A stretch of 37,229 nt of DNA from Nitrospirales bacterium (GTDB lineage Bacteria > Nitrospirota > Nitrospiria > Nitrospirales > UBA8639), in the NCBI GenBank assembly GCA_029261305.1, contig JAJDBO010000240.1:1-37229 (forward strand). Reading direction: 5' to 3'. Positions 17,450 to 26,376 of this stretch are shown one piece after another (position 1 is the stretch's first letter; each line of letters starts with the position of its first letter). A model generated the notes under the pieces. It saw only the letters and a list, made by a program, of their open reading frames with translations. It did not search any database and had not been told where the DNA came from. A program made the position numbers and the translations under genes.

Positions 17450-17765
17450 TCAGGCTTGGGATTTCCGACACCGCCACCCAACTAAGTCAACCAGCCCCGA
17501 GCCTATGAATATCCTCGTGCTGGGCTCCGGCACAGGTTTTGGATTAATTTCCCCAATGAAATTAAGACCAAGTCCATGGGATGAGCCCAGTTTCGCTTTT
17601 GCAGAAAGATCTCCACCCCAAAGTTTTAAACTGGTTAGTATTAATTTTTGGTGTTAATTTATGGTCATTTTCACTCACCAAGAAAGTGAAGACCCACGCC
17701 CATCACGTCAGGGCCAAAGCTCCCAGTAAGGTTATAGGTGATGGTTCCATCTCCAACTCTGTATC
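17450..17765 (-). pseudogene. Decayed PEP-CTERM protein gene
   Basis: Read on the minus strand, the stop at 17452-17450 closes a frame whose C-terminal part reads LKLWGGDLSAKAKLG ... NPKPVPEPST ... IFIGSGLVDLVGWRCRKSQA. This is a clear PEP-CTERM signal and lines up with LRLWGGDTTNSIGMDF and IPEPATILLLGSGLVGLMGW of the intact neighbour. Upstream the similarity continues in other frames (FTFLVSENDHKLT against FSFSKYENSNYLT, and VGDGTITYNLTGSF), with an in-frame TAA near 17656. No signal peptide or start was found. It is therefore a frameshifted, 5'-truncated copy. The right boundary is approximate. Confidence 0.78.
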
Positions 17766-18222
17766 AATTCGGGGAACGCACAATGCTGGGAAAAGGCCTG
17801 GTTGCCCCGGCGCTGATTCGCTATCACTTTTCGCTTAGCCAGAAACCGTGCCACCATCGCTTCAATAGGTTCGGTATCCAGACGGGAACAAGCCGGCTCC
17901 CATGAGTACCCCGCATGAAAAAAAATCCGACCGGCCATGGCTGGGGAAATAAAAGGATGACAAGGAAGATTCACCAAGGAGAGAAGACAAAAAATACTTG
18001 GCCCTGGAGACAGTGGCAAGAAATCCGACGGGCGAAAGGGAAAAAAAGAAAGACGGATTTAAAAGAAAACTAAGGAAAAAGAAACGAGGGGAAATAGGGG
18101 TACTGAGTTACTGTAAAAACTTTCGATAGAGCCCCTAACTTTGATGTATCAGCCCTGGGTTTTGACGATTATCCACTATCAAATGAATGTCTGCGACGAG
18201 CTAAAAGATTGCCATTTGGAAA
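17766..18222. other. Gene-free stretch beyond the secA 3' end
   Basis: About 450 bases. A minus-strand open frame around 17800-17950 (AGRIFFHAGYSWEPACSRLD...) reads like coding sequence, but it has no ribosome binding site or known family and overlaps the pseudogene; it may be another remnant. Positions 18030-18090 are purine-rich. No clear secA terminator was found. Confidence 0.4.
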
Positions 18223-20925
18223 TCACACACCATGACACTTTTTGTATTTCTTACCACTGCCACAGGGACAGGCGTCATTGCGCCCAACCTTGTCTTCGGC
18301 ACGTTGAACGGTTTTAGGTGCGGCACCTTCCCCGCGATTCAGGGTAATCTCTCTCGGTTTAGTGGCTTCTTCAACTTCCTCAGGCTGTTCACCTTGTACA
18401 AATTGGACTTTGAACAATCGCTCCAGTGCATCGGATTTGATGATATTCATCATGCCCGAGAACATGTCATAGCCTTCTCGCTTATATTCAGCCAGCGGAT
18501 CTTTTTGTCCATAGCCTCGAAGGCCAATGCCATCGCGCAATTGGTCCATGCCCAGCAAATGTTCCTTCCAATGATGGTCTATTACCCCCAACACCAAGGC
18601 CCGTTCAACTTGATGCCGCGCATCAGAGCCAATCTGTTGATCACGTTCCTGTTGTTTTTCTTCAAACAAAGTCCGCATCCGTTCGAGTAATTCCTCTCGG
18701 AGTCCATCGCGGCCCATGTCCTGAATTTCATCGACTTGGATAATTTCTGTGCCAAACTGCCCTTGGACGATTTCACACAAGCCTTTTAGATCCCAGGCTT
18801 CGGCATATTCTTCTTCAGGACAATGGGTAGAAATTAGAGCCACGACCACATCCTCGACCCAATCTTTGACATCTTCTTCCAGCGACTCGCCGGTTAACAC
18901 TCCACCCCGATGGGCATAGATAATTTCCCGCTGTTTATTCATGACGTCATCATACTCAAGAAGCTGTTTGCGAATTTCGAAATTATGCGCCTCAACTTTT
19001 TTCTGTGCATTTTCAATAGATTTGGTCACCATATTATGCTCGATGGGCACACCCTCTTCCATGCCCAATTTGAGCATGAGGTTGGATACACGCTCGGAGG
19101 CAAAAATACGCATAAGATCATCCTGGAGCGAAAGAAAAAATCGAGTTGATCCTTTATCGCCTTGACGCCCAGCGCGACCACGTAGCTGATTGTCAATTCG
19201 GCGGCTTTCATGACGCTCGGTGCCAACAATGTGCAGCCCACCTAACTCCAACACCTCTTCCCGTTCTTTTTCACATTGCGTTTTGATTTTTTCGTACGCA
19301 GCGTGTTTTTGCTCTTCGGTCAGATCTTCACCACGATAGACCACCTGCTGTTTGTACAAGGCATCGGGACTACCTCCTAACACAATGTCGGTTCCTCGTC
19401 CCGCCATATTGGTGGCCAATGTCACCGCAGCTTTTTGACCAGCCAGCGAAATAATCTCAGCTTCTTTCTCGTGGAACTTGGCATTCAATACATTGTGCTT
19501 CACGCCCTGGTGCTTCAGCATCGTGGACAATCGTTCGGACTTTTCAATCGAAATCGTTCCGACCAACACGGGCTGCTGGCGCTCGCTGTACTCTTTGATT
19601 TCCTCAGCAATCGCTTGAAATTTTTCTTTTTCCGTTCGATAGACGACATCAGGATGATCAGTACGAACCATATTCCGATTCGTAGGGATGACATTCACAT
19701 CGAGATTATAAATCTTGGCGAACTCGGCAGCTTCAGTATCAGCAGTACCAGTCATCCCAGCGAGCTTCTCGTACATACGGAAAAAGTTTTGGAAGGTGAC
19801 TGAGGCCAAAGTCTGATTCTCGTTAGCAATTTTGACTCCCTCTTTGGCCTCAACGGCTTGATGCAATCCATCGCCCCATCGACGACCCGGCATTAATCGG
19901 CCAGTGAACTCATCAACGATTTGTACTTCCCCGTCTTTGACCACATAATCAACATCTCGCTTATAAATGGCATGGGCCGATAACGCCTTGACTACATGAT
20001 GCACCAAATTGAGATTCCGCATGTCGTAGAGATTATCCAGGCCAAGTAATTTTTCAACCTTCGCATTACCTTCTTCAGTCAATGTGGCAGTTTTAGATTT
20101 TTCTTCAATCGTATAATCTTCTTCTGCGATCAATTGAGGAATGATTCGATTAATTTGGCTATACAAATCGGTATTTTGTTCGGTCGGGCCAGAAATAATC
20201 AGCGGGGTTCGGGCTTCGTCAATCAAAATACTATCGACTTCGTCCACGATGGCATAATGCAAGTCGCGCTGCACTCGTTGCTTGAGATCTGTCACCACCA
20301 GGTTATCGCGAAGATAATCAAATCCAAACTCATTGTTGGTTCCATAAGTAATATCGGCACGGTAGGCTTCAGGTCGGGTGCATGGGCGCAGACAATTCAG
20401 TCGTTTGTCCGCCGCTTCATAGTCGGGATCGTAAAAAAATGATGATTCATGTTGAATGACACCGACAGAACATCCCAGAGAATGGTACACCGCCCCCATC
20501 CACTGTGCGTCGCGCTTGGCCAAATAATCATTGACCGTGACCAAATGCACGCCTTTCCCTGTAAGCGAATTCAGGTATACAGGAAGGGTGGCCACCAAGG
20601 TTTTTCCCTCCCCAGTTTTCATTTCCGAGATTTTCCCATGATTCAGCACCATGCCGCCTAACAGTTGCACATCGAAATGGCGCATGCCCAACTTGCGTCG
20701 GGAGGCTTCCCGGCATACGGCAAAGGCCTCGGGGAGAATATCATCCACCGATTCCCCAGCCTCGATTCGCTTCTTAAAGGTTTGGGTTTTATCCGACAAG
20801 GCCTCTTCTGAGAGAGGTTGGAGGGAGGATTCTAATCCATTAATTTGATCGACGATAGGCTGATAGACTTTCAGCTCCCGCTCATTTTTACTACCAAAAA
20901 TCAGGTTAAGAAGACGAACAAACAT
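18223..20925 (-). CDS. secA: Preprotein translocase ATPase SecA
   Basis: SecA is the peripheral motor ATPase that drives proteins through SecYEG. The 900-aa protein is full length. It shows Walker A MKTGEGKT at 102-109, the [19 protein letters not shown] segment for Walker B (near 210), VEAKEGV and [22 protein letters not shown], and the arginine-finger region [16 protein letters not shown]. The C-terminus carries the SEC-C zinc motif [14 protein letters not shown], which binds SecB or the ribosome. The ATG at 20925 starts the canonical [17 protein letters not shown] good sigma-70 promoter lies about 60-90 bases upstream. It is monocistronic here. Confidence 0.98.
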   Translation of the reverse strand: MFVRLLNLIFGSKNERELKVYQPIVDQINGLESSLQPLSEEALSDKTQTFKKRIEAGESVDDILPEAFAVCREASRRKLGMRHFDVQLLGGMVLNHGKISEMKTGEGKTLVATLPVYLNSLTGKGVHLVTVNDYLAKRDAQWMGAVYHSLGCSVGVIQHESSFFYDPDYEAADKRLNCLRPCTRPEAYRADITYGTNNEFGFDYLRDNLVVTDLKQRVQRDLHYAIVDEVDSILIDEARTPLIISGPTEQNTDLYSQINRIIPQLIAEEDYTIEEKSKTATLTEEGNAKVEKLLGLDNLYDMRNLNLVHHVVKALSAHAIYKRDVDYVVKDGEVQIVDEFTGRLMPGRRWGDGLHQAVEAKEGVKIANENQTLASVTFQNFFRMYEKLAGMTGTADTEAAEFAKIYNLDVNVIPTNRNMVRTDHPDVVYRTEKEKFQAIAEEIKEYSERQQPVLVGTISIEKSERLSTMLKHQGVKHNVLNAKFHEKEAEIISLAGQKAAVTLATNMAGRGTDIVLGGSPDALYKQQVVYRGEDLTEEQKHAAYEKIKTQCEKEREEVLELGGLHIVGTERHESRRIDNQLRGRAGRQGDKGSTRFFLSLQDDLMRIFASERVSNLMLKLGMEEGVPIEHNMVTKSIENAQKKVEAHNFEIRKQLLEYDDVMNKQREIIYAHRGGVLTGESLEEDVKDWVEDVVVALISTHCPEEEYAEAWDLKGLCEIVQGQFGTEIIQVDEIQDMGRDGLREELLERMRTLFEEKQQERDQQIGSDARHQVERALVLGVIDHHWKEHLLGMDQLRDGIGLRGYGQKDPLAEYKREGYDMFSGMMNIIKSDALERLFKVQFVQGEQPEEVEEATKPREITLNRGEGAAPKTVQRAEDKVGRNDACPCGSGKKYKKCHGV

Positions 20926-20984
20926 AAGTTTTCCACGGGGTTCGGTTAAATTTTGACATTTCTAGCATCACCAACTTCGAGACT

Positions 20985-21012
20985 AGTATACCTGATTGAA
21001 ATCATGAATCAA
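20985..21012 (-). promoter_or_regulatory. Sigma-70-type promoter of secA
   Basis: On the minus strand TTGATT (21012-21007), a 16-base spacer and TATACT (20990-20985) form a near-consensus promoter. This would give a 5' leader of roughly 50 bases before the secA ATG. Confidence 0.6.
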
Positions 21013-21114
21013 CCAGAGATCCAAGATATTAAACATCGTATTTTTACCAAAATTCTGGATTCTGGTGTCACATCCGTTGGCTTTGATGGGTTTATCGATC
21101 CATTTATAATGTGA
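21004..21114 (+). pseudogene. Possible remnant of a PfkB-type sugar kinase N-terminus
   Basis: A 36-codon frame starts at ATG 21004 and ends in TGA. It contains VTSVGFDGFIDPFI, which resembles the GFDGFVDEI start motif of certain PfkB-family carbohydrate kinases. Nothing recognisable continues in any frame downstream. It overlaps the secA promoter on the other strand. It may be a truncated relic or chance. Confidence 0.3.
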
Positions 21115-21363
21115 TACTGTTTGAAGGTTTGCCGGACCTATGATTGCCGAAAGAGGAAATAATTCTCGTTTAGCCTGCTTTCCAACCTTGGGGAAAGGTC
21201 TATACTTTGACTTTTTGGTTTTGATCGCTGCTTAACAAAATCCGAGTGTTTTATTAACCTCCCCAAGAAACAGGGTTACAAAATTCACCCTTCATCTGGA
21301 GTGACCACTTTCGATGTTGAATTCGAACAGGAAGTTTTTTAATCCAACCGCCGTCTGAAAGTA
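21115..21363. other. Non-coding lead-in to the TonB cluster
   Basis: About 250 bases with no trusted ORF. It is T-rich near 21205-21230 (GACTTTTTGGTTTTGATC). The promoter of the TonB cluster should lie here, but I cannot define it. Confidence 0.4.
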
Positions 21364-21954
21364 ATGATGTTACCTGTATTTCATATTCGACTTGCCATTT
21401 GCATAGGCTTAATGTCGACCACCACTTTCTTCCATTTTGAAATAGTCATTGCAGAAGACTTTCTCGATGAACCAGTGGAAACACTCGATACGATTGAGGT
21501 TCCAGCTACGTTTGTGATTCAAAAGGCACGAATCATTTCAATCCCTTTTCCAGAGATGAACGATTTAATACCCCTTTCATCGGAAATATTGACACCGATC
21601 GATCCACCTCACAGGGGCACCTCCAAGATGGAAATGGCCAAGATGGCCCGCGATCCAATCGCTGATATTAAAGGAATCCGCATACCGGTCAGACCAGCCA
21701 AAGCCGAACGCCCACCCTATCCACAATTTGCACGTGAACAGGGATGGGAAGGCACCGTGATCCTCAGAATTCGTGTCAATCATGGAGGATCTGTCGATTC
21801 GGTCAACACCCAAAAAAGTTCAGGATTTCCGATTCTTGATGAAAGTGCTGTACATTCTGTCAAATCATGGAGGTTCGAACCAGCCAAGGATGGAGAATTC
21901 CCCATTCCCTCAACAGTTGATCTTCCGATTCGCTTTGACCTAGATGAGCAATAA
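21364..21954 (+). CDS. Short TonB-family protein
   Basis: A 196-aa envelope protein with an N-terminal hydrophobic segment (residues 7-30) and a C-terminal TonB domain (about 105-193). The domain contains the typical YPQFAREQGWEGTVILRIRV, SSGFPILDESAVHSVKSWRFEPA and a final beta-strand region. The Pro-rich spacer that spans the periplasm in classical TonB is very short, so its reach is doubtful. The C-terminal domain is clearly related to that of the second TonB protein two genes downstream. It is the first gene of a cluster with a TPR protein, tonB, exbB and exbD. The ribosome binding site is weak. Confidence 0.85.
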   Translation: MMLPVFHIRLAICIGLMSTTTFFHFEIVIAEDFLDEPVETLDTIEVPATFVIQKARIISIPFPEMNDLIPLSSEILTPIDPPHRGTSKMEMAKMARDPIADIKGIRIPVRPAKAERPPYPQFAREQGWEGTVILRIRVNHGGSVDSVNTQKSSGFPILDESAVHSVKSWRFEPAKDGEFPIPSTVDLPIRFDLDEQ

Positions 21955-21992
21955 CGAAATTTTATCATGGTTATTTTACACACAGGGGCATT

Positions 21993-23042
21993 ATGAGTAG
22001 ACGATTACCCATCATTCGAATCACATTGTTTTCGCTATTTCTGGGAATGAGTGGACCGCTCTTGAGTTGGGGCGATGACGCACAAAATCTCTACAATCAC
22101 GCGCTGTCTGATGTTCAAAGGCAAGACTTCTCCCAAGCGGCAAAGGTGTTGCAACAAGCGCTTGAAGTCTTCCCTCGGTTTGCAGCAGGCCACCATCTCT
22201 TAGGAGTCGTGTTGTTCAATGGCTTACATCAACCTGAGAAAGCCATTCAACATTTGGAACAAGCCGTAACCCTGCATCCTAATTTTGCCAGGGCCTACCT
22301 TGATCTCGGCCTCGTTCATCAACATGCGGGAAATATGCCGAAGGCCAAGCAGGCCTTGCAAAAGGCCGTGGAAATTTACCCTCGTTATGGTGACGCCCAA
22401 CTCAATTTAGCATTCGTCCTTGATCAGATGGGCTCTTCACAACAGGCTATTGAAGCCTACAATGCCGCGCTGAAACTAGATCCCAAACAACCCACCGCAT
22501 TGTATAACCTTGCGACCCTCTATGACAGCCAGGGCCATACTGACCACGCAAGGCAACATTTAGAGACACTCACCCAGATCGATCCGAATCACACGAATGC
22601 ATGGTTGATTCTTGCCCAACTCGCCGAAAAACAGAACCAAACAAGCCAAGCCATTCAGGCCTATCAGCGCGCGCTGCGGAGCAACAACGATTTACTCGAT
22701 GCCCATTACGCCTTGGGGTTTTTGTTTCAGGCTCAAGACCAATCTCTTCAAGCTGTAGAACATTTTTCCCAGGTCATCCGGCTCGATTCAACACATGCGG
22801 AAGCCCATTTGAATCTCGGCGTCCTCTATGCCAACTTGGACAATCTCGAAAAAGCAGAGAAAGAATACCAATCTGCAATTTCAATCAATCCCAAACTCGT
22901 CGAGGCCTATTATAACCTTGGGGTCTTTTATGAATTCTATCGAAAAGATACAGGTCGGGCATTGACCCAATATCGAAAATACATTGAATTGGGTGGAAAA
23001 GATCAACGAGTCCGGAACCTACTCAAAAAAACCGGCCAATGA
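21993..23042 (+). CDS. Exported TPR-repeat protein
   Basis: A 349-aa protein with a signal peptide (about residues 1-26, ending LLSWGDD), then eight to nine tetratricopeptide repeats filling residues 28-345. Each repeat shows the W/Y-A-LG-AYL, A-x-x-x-Y-x-x-A-L-x-x-x-P signature, for example AIEAYNAALKLDPKQPTALYNLATLY. TPR solenoids are protein-protein scaffolds, here in the periplasm. AGGGGC precedes the ATG. The stop overlaps the following tonB start (ATGA). Being wedged between two TonB genes suggests it organises or regulates the TonB/ExbBD assembly; this is inference. Confidence 0.9.
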   Translation: MSRRLPIIRITLFSLFLGMSGPLLSWGDDAQNLYNHALSDVQRQDFSQAAKVLQQALEVFPRFAAGHHLLGVVLFNGLHQPEKAIQHLEQAVTLHPNFARAYLDLGLVHQHAGNMPKAKQALQKAVEIYPRYGDAQLNLAFVLDQMGSSQQAIEAYNAALKLDPKQPTALYNLATLYDSQGHTDHARQHLETLTQIDPNHTNAWLILAQLAEKQNQTSQAIQAYQRALRSNNDLLDAHYALGFLFQAQDQSLQAVEHFSQVIRLDSTHAEAHLNLGVLYANLDNLEKAEKEYQSAISINPKLVEAYYNLGVFYEFYRKDTGRALTQYRKYIELGGKDQRVRNLLKKTGQ

Positions 23043-24025
23043 CGCTTACCACCCACCTTGATATGAGGCTGATACCTTCGGATGTACCGATATTACCATT
23101 CTGGGCGTGGTCAGCCATCCTTCATATTGGGATGCTGGCATTGTTGAGTCTCCTTCATTACGGCACGAACATTGAACCCACCCGGTCTGTGATCCAAGTC
23201 ACTTTAGTTGAATCGACGATCTCAGCACCGACACCCGCACCAGCAGCTTCAACACAAAAAGAATCCACGCCCCCAGCCCCTCCCCTGCCAAAGAAAGCTC
23301 AAAAACGCATCGAGCCCGTGTCGCCAACACCGAGCCTTATGAAGGCCCAACGCCCCTTCACCGCGATGGCTCAGCTTGCAATCTCTATTCCCCACCCGTT
23401 ACCCACCCCGACGATTAGAACCACCCGTGCCCACATTCCGGCTCCATCAAAACCCGTCGAGACTTTTCAGACCAAACCCCGACGCGTTCTTCAAGATACT
23501 CGCGCTACAGACAATTTAAATCTCAAAAACTTTCTGAAAGTCGCCCAACGTTCTCCAGCTTCACGGCCCACCACGACACAAAGAACCCCCCAACTAGGCA
23601 TCATGTCATCTGCGGCGACCTTGCCACCAAGTTTATCGAATCGCTCTTCGGCAACCTCTGATTCACTCGCGAGACAGACTACTCCACGCACATTAACACC
23701 TAATGTGCTCAAGGCCATGATTCCAGGGACCGGAAGTATTTCGAAATCAAAAGTTGGCCTTGGTCGAACCATTCCCCCGGTCTATCCTCGTATTGCACGA
23801 GAAGCAGGCTGGGAAGGTACCGTCTTGATTCGGGTTGCTGTGCAACCTGATGGGAACCCAGAATCGGTCAAGATTCAAAGAAGTAGCGGGCATAGTATCT
23901 TAGATACCGCCGCCATTGAGGCTGTCAAAAAATGGAAATTTTCCCCAGCAAAAGATGGTAATATCCCCATTCGAAGCGTGGTGGAAATCCCCATCAATTT
24001 TGATTTACGCAACCAACAAGGATAA
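23039..24025 (+). CDS. TonB energy transducer
   Basis: TonB transmits proton-motive energy from ExbBD to outer-membrane receptors. The 328-aa protein has one N-terminal membrane helix (about residues 22-42, FWAWSAILHIGMLALLSLLHY) with an SxxxH-like arrangement (S25, H29). A long Pro/Lys/Ala-rich periplasmic spacer spans about 55-235. The TonB C-terminal domain (about 240-325) contains YPRIAREAGWEGTVLIRVAV and SSGHSILDTAAIEAVKKWKFSPA. It overlaps the TPR gene by four bases and is followed by exbB and exbD, so this is the main transducer of the set. Paralogue of the first TonB gene in the cluster. Confidence 0.92.
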   Translation: MTLTTHLDMRLIPSDVPILPFWAWSAILHIGMLALLSLLHYGTNIEPTRSVIQVTLVESTISAPTPAPAASTQKESTPPAPPLPKKAQKRIEPVSPTPSLMKAQRPFTAMAQLAISIPHPLPTPTIRTTRAHIPAPSKPVETFQTKPRRVLQDTRATDNLNLKNFLKVAQRSPASRPTTTQRTPQLGIMSSAATLPPSLSNRSSATSDSLARQTTPRTLTPNVLKAMIPGTGSISKSKVGLGRTIPPVYPRIAREAGWEGTVLIRVAVQPDGNPESVKIQRSSGHSILDTAAIEAVKKWKFSPAKDGNIPIRSVVEIPINFDLRNQQG

Positions 24026-24047
24026 TCAATATGTTCAATAAGGATCG

Positions 24048-24695
24048 ATGCTCATGATACAGATGCTTATCGCTGGCGGATGGATGATGATTCCCATCGT
24101 CATTAGTTCTCTCGTTGCCGTGTCCATCGTTCTGGAACGAGGATGGTTTTTTTATCACATGCCCGCCAATGATCAGGCCGATCGAATGATCAAACTTGTT
24201 GCCCAAGGTAAATTTACTGACGCCTTGGCGCTAAATGACCGTGAACCCCATTCCATTCTCCGCGTGTTAACCGCGGGCATTCTTTCGCGTACCTCTCGAC
24301 CAGAAAAGGCCATGGAAGCCGCGGGCATTGCCGAACTCACCAATATGAAACGCGGCATGCCTGCCTTAGATACTATTGTGACCCTAGCCCCGCTTCTTGG
24401 GCTCTTGGGAACGATCATTGGTATGATCGATTCCTTTGGAGTAATGGCTGACCAAGGAATTGGGCAACCTCACGCGGTCACCGGCGGGGTAGCCGAAGCC
24501 TTAATTTGTACGGCTGCCGGCATTTTTGTCGCAGTTATTGCCCTCGTCCCATACAACTATTTTCTCTCGCGCATTGAACGACACACTGAACTCATCGAGT
24601 ATTATGCCACTCGAATTGAATCATCACTAAAAGATAATACGGAGAACACACCGAGTGAGACTGCCAGTCGCCGCAAAAAAGAAAGCTCGAATTGA
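24048..24695 (+). CDS. exbB: ExbB/TolQ/MotA-family proton channel protein
   Basis: This is a stator subunit that, with ExbD, uses the proton gradient to energise TonB. The 215-aa protein has three membrane helices: about 10-30 (WMMIPIVISSLVAVSIVLERG), 105-130 (IVTLAPLLGLLGTIIGMIDSF) and 145-170 (VAEALICTAAGIFVAVIALVPYN). The TLAPLLGLLGTIIGMI and EALICTAAGIFVAV signatures are standard for ExbB. AAGGATCG precedes the ATG. exbD begins inside its 3' end, indicating tight coupling. A truncated paralogue lies 8 kb downstream after the TonB-dependent receptor gene. Confidence 0.93.
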   Translation: MLMIQMLIAGGWMMIPIVISSLVAVSIVLERGWFFYHMPANDQADRMIKLVAQGKFTDALALNDREPHSILRVLTAGILSRTSRPEKAMEAAGIAELTNMKRGMPALDTIVTLAPLLGLLGTIIGMIDSFGVMADQGIGQPHAVTGGVAEALICTAAGIFVAVIALVPYNYFLSRIERHTELIEYYATRIESSLKDNTENTPSETASRRKKESSN

Positions 24696-25062
24696 GATCA
24701 TCCCCATGATCGACACCATGTTCTTCTTGCTGGTGTTCTTCATGATTGCCACGCTCTCCATGACCCTACAAAAGGGCATGCCCGTGAACCTTCCCACAGC
24801 CAGTTCGGCCACAGATGATATTCCCGAACAGGTCTCACTCACGCTCACGAAAAAAGGGGAATTATTCTTTAATAAAGAACCCATCGTCATTCTGGATCTT
24901 GAACCTCGGTTGCTAAGTCTGGTAAATAGTGGAGGAGAGCCATCTGTTGTCATTAATGCCGATGAATCCGTATCTCATGGACGAGTTATCAAAGTCATGG
25001 ATGCTGTCAGAAAAACCGGTATTATGAATATGGCGATAGCCACAAAACCTGAAACTTCGTAA
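24655..25062 (+). CDS. exbD: ExbD/TolR-family protein
   Basis: A partner of ExbB in the TonB motor. The 135-aa protein has a short cytoplasmic basic N-terminus, then one membrane helix (about residues 15-36). The helix carries the conserved proton-path aspartate in IPMIDTMFFLLVFFM (D19). A periplasmic ExbD domain ending near KVMDAVRKTGI follows. The start is GTG at 24655, preceded by GGAG and overlapping exbB by 41 bases; no better start exists before the IEIIPMID core. The small His/Cys-protein gene follows after 10 bases and probably shares the transcript. Confidence 0.93.
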   Translation: MRLPVAAKKKARIEIIPMIDTMFFLLVFFMIATLSMTLQKGMPVNLPTASSATDDIPEQVSLTLTKKGELFFNKEPIVILDLEPRLLSLVNSGGEPSVVINADESVSHGRVIKVMDAVRKTGIMNMAIATKPETS

Positions 25063-25072
25063 TACATCATCT

Positions 25073-25381
25073 ATGACACACAGGCTTACATCACGAACCG
25101 CATTAACAGCGACAGCTTCCTTCGTCGGGGGCATTTACCTGGTCCTTGTCGTGGCGGCCTTGTTTTGTGCAACAACTCATGCCTCACATCATGAACATAC
25201 TGGGACTCATTCACCTCTCTGCGCCTGGGCTTGCCAGGCCAATAACTCCGTGGCTTTCGTTTCAGTAGAGGCATCAGCTCTACCAACCTTACTAACGATT
25301 GCGGTATTGTCGTTCTTCTATCATCCACCGCTTGTCACTCGTCGGATTCAACTCTCCCCTCGTGCACCTCCTATTCTTTAA
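25073..25381 (+). CDS. Small His-rich CxWxC membrane protein, copy 1 (DUF2946-like)
   Basis: A 102-aa protein with an N-terminal membrane segment (about 15-33), a His-rich stretch (H36, H39, H40, H42, H46), CAWAC at 50-54, a second hydrophobic segment (68-84), and a C-terminal RAPP (97-100). The layout recalls DUF2946-type small proteins, which I associate with copper or TonB-receptor loci; the assignment is tentative. Two further genes in this window (25856 and 29298) share the motif set. It lies 10 bases after exbD, so it is probably cotranscribed with the TonB motor. No ribosome binding site is obvious. Metal or thiol chemistry is suggested by the His and Cys spacing only. Confidence 0.75.
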   Translation: MTHRLTSRTALTATASFVGGIYLVLVVAALFCATTHASHHEHTGTHSPLCAWACQANNSVAFVSVEASALPTLLTIAVLSFFYHPPLVTRRIQLSPRAPPIL

Positions 25382-25534
25382 AATTCCCACGTTCCAAAAC
25401 TAAATGTTTTTTACCCAAAGCCTCAAAGTAGGAGGCTCGTGGTTTAACAAACATTCCCATGACATGACCAGTAGGCCTTTATTTGGACCACTAGTATGTC
25501 CAAGCCAATTTTGGGAATTTTAGGAGAACACAAC

Positions 25535-25738
25535 ATGACACAACCACTTTTACGCGTCAGTGAAGCTGCCGAAGTCTTAAACGTCAGCCGTTGGACTATT
25601 TACCGCTGGATTGATGAAGGCCGACTTGAAGCGACAAAAATTGGAAGAGGCAGCCTGCGAGTGTTCGGATCCTCGATCGAAGCTTTGGTTGATGAAAATC
25701 GGAAAGACCGCATATGGCTCGAACCAACGACGGCGTAA
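25535..25738 (+). CDS. Excisionase-family helix-turn-helix DNA-binding protein
   Basis: A 67-aa protein consisting of one winged HTH of the MerR-like/excisionase type: LLRVSEAAEVLNVSRWTIY, then RWIDEGRLEATKIGRGSLRVF, where the wing carries the usual GR-x-x-R-like pattern. Such proteins serve as phage or element excisionases or as small local regulators. I chose the ATG at 25535 because AGGAGAACACAAC precedes it; the ATG at 25496 lacks a ribosome binding site. No integrase is present, so a local regulator of the flanking TonB/His-Cys genes is more likely than an excisionase. It is flanked by two small His/Cys-protein genes. Confidence 0.88.
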   Translation: MTQPLLRVSEAAEVLNVSRWTIYRWIDEGRLEATKIGRGSLRVFGSSIEALVDENRKDRIWLEPTTA

Positions 25739-25777
25739 CACCTTCAAACCCGTTGTAGCACACATAAGTATCTATCT

Positions 25778-25804
25778 GTAGACGACCTTCGATAAACCGT
25801 CTAC
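25778..25804. repeat. Inverted repeat between HTH gene and second small protein
   Basis: GTAGACG (25778-25784) and CGTCTAC (25798-25804) are reverse complements with a 13-base gap, 39 bases after the HTH stop and 51 before the next ATG. It could be an operator or a weak terminator hairpin. Confidence 0.35.
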
Positions 25805-25855
25805 GTTAAGAAGACTCGTGGATTTTATTGCTCTCTGAAATCCACTAAAAAAATT

Positions 25856-26158
25856 ATGAATATGCGAACGGCTCATAAGATATTAACCATTAACCTGGTC
25901 ATCGGTTTCCTTTTGGTCAGTAGTCTACTGACTGCAACGACAGCGAAACATGCAACTCACGCAGGTCATGATCAACAGTCACATCAGCAAACATGGTGCG
26001 GCTGGCAATGTGCGGCTGGCCAAGCTCTTGAGGCTCCTTCTTTAGATCCTTCCGTAACGTTCACATTGGTGGCAAAAACCGAAGGGTTCCAGCCATCAAA
26101 CACATCTCGCCTACTTTCGATTTCGCCTCAGTCTCGAGGTCCTCCGGATTTCGCCTAA
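25856..26158 (+). CDS. Small His-rich CxWxC protein, copy 2
   Basis: A 100-aa protein with an N-terminal membrane or signal segment (about 9-28), a His-rich stretch (H32, H35, H38, H43), CGWQC at 48-52, and RGPP at 94-97. The same order of elements is found in the proteins at 25073 and 29298. Unlike copy 1 it has no second obvious membrane helix. It is the most divergent of the three; the motif order rather than overall identity supports homology. There is no ribosome binding site before the ATG. It lies between the HTH gene and a gene for an unknown exported protein. Confidence 0.68.
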   Translation: MNMRTAHKILTINLVIGFLLVSSLLTATTAKHATHAGHDQQSHQQTWCGWQCAAGQALEAPSLDPSVTFTLVAKTEGFQPSNTSRLLSISPQSRGPPDFA

Positions 26159-26376
26159 AAACTTCACTGTTCCACGACAAAACGAAACAACCACAGGGGG
26201 GTTATTCGGTTCAGGCAGAATAACACCACGGCAGCTGTAGTTTGCCAGATCCCGACCTTGTTCATCCGGCTGAGTTGCTAAGTTGAGCCCAAAGTGCCCA
26301 GCGAAAAAAAATGGCATGAATCATTGGCTCAGTTTCGTGATGGAACCTCGAAAATTTTTGCAGAGGAATTAGCAAT

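Noticed and set aside
17732..18019. 95-aa minus-strand open frame near the PEP-CTERM pseudogene
   Set aside because: It overlaps the pseudogene, lacks a ribosome binding site and matches no family I know. A remnant is possible but not supportable.
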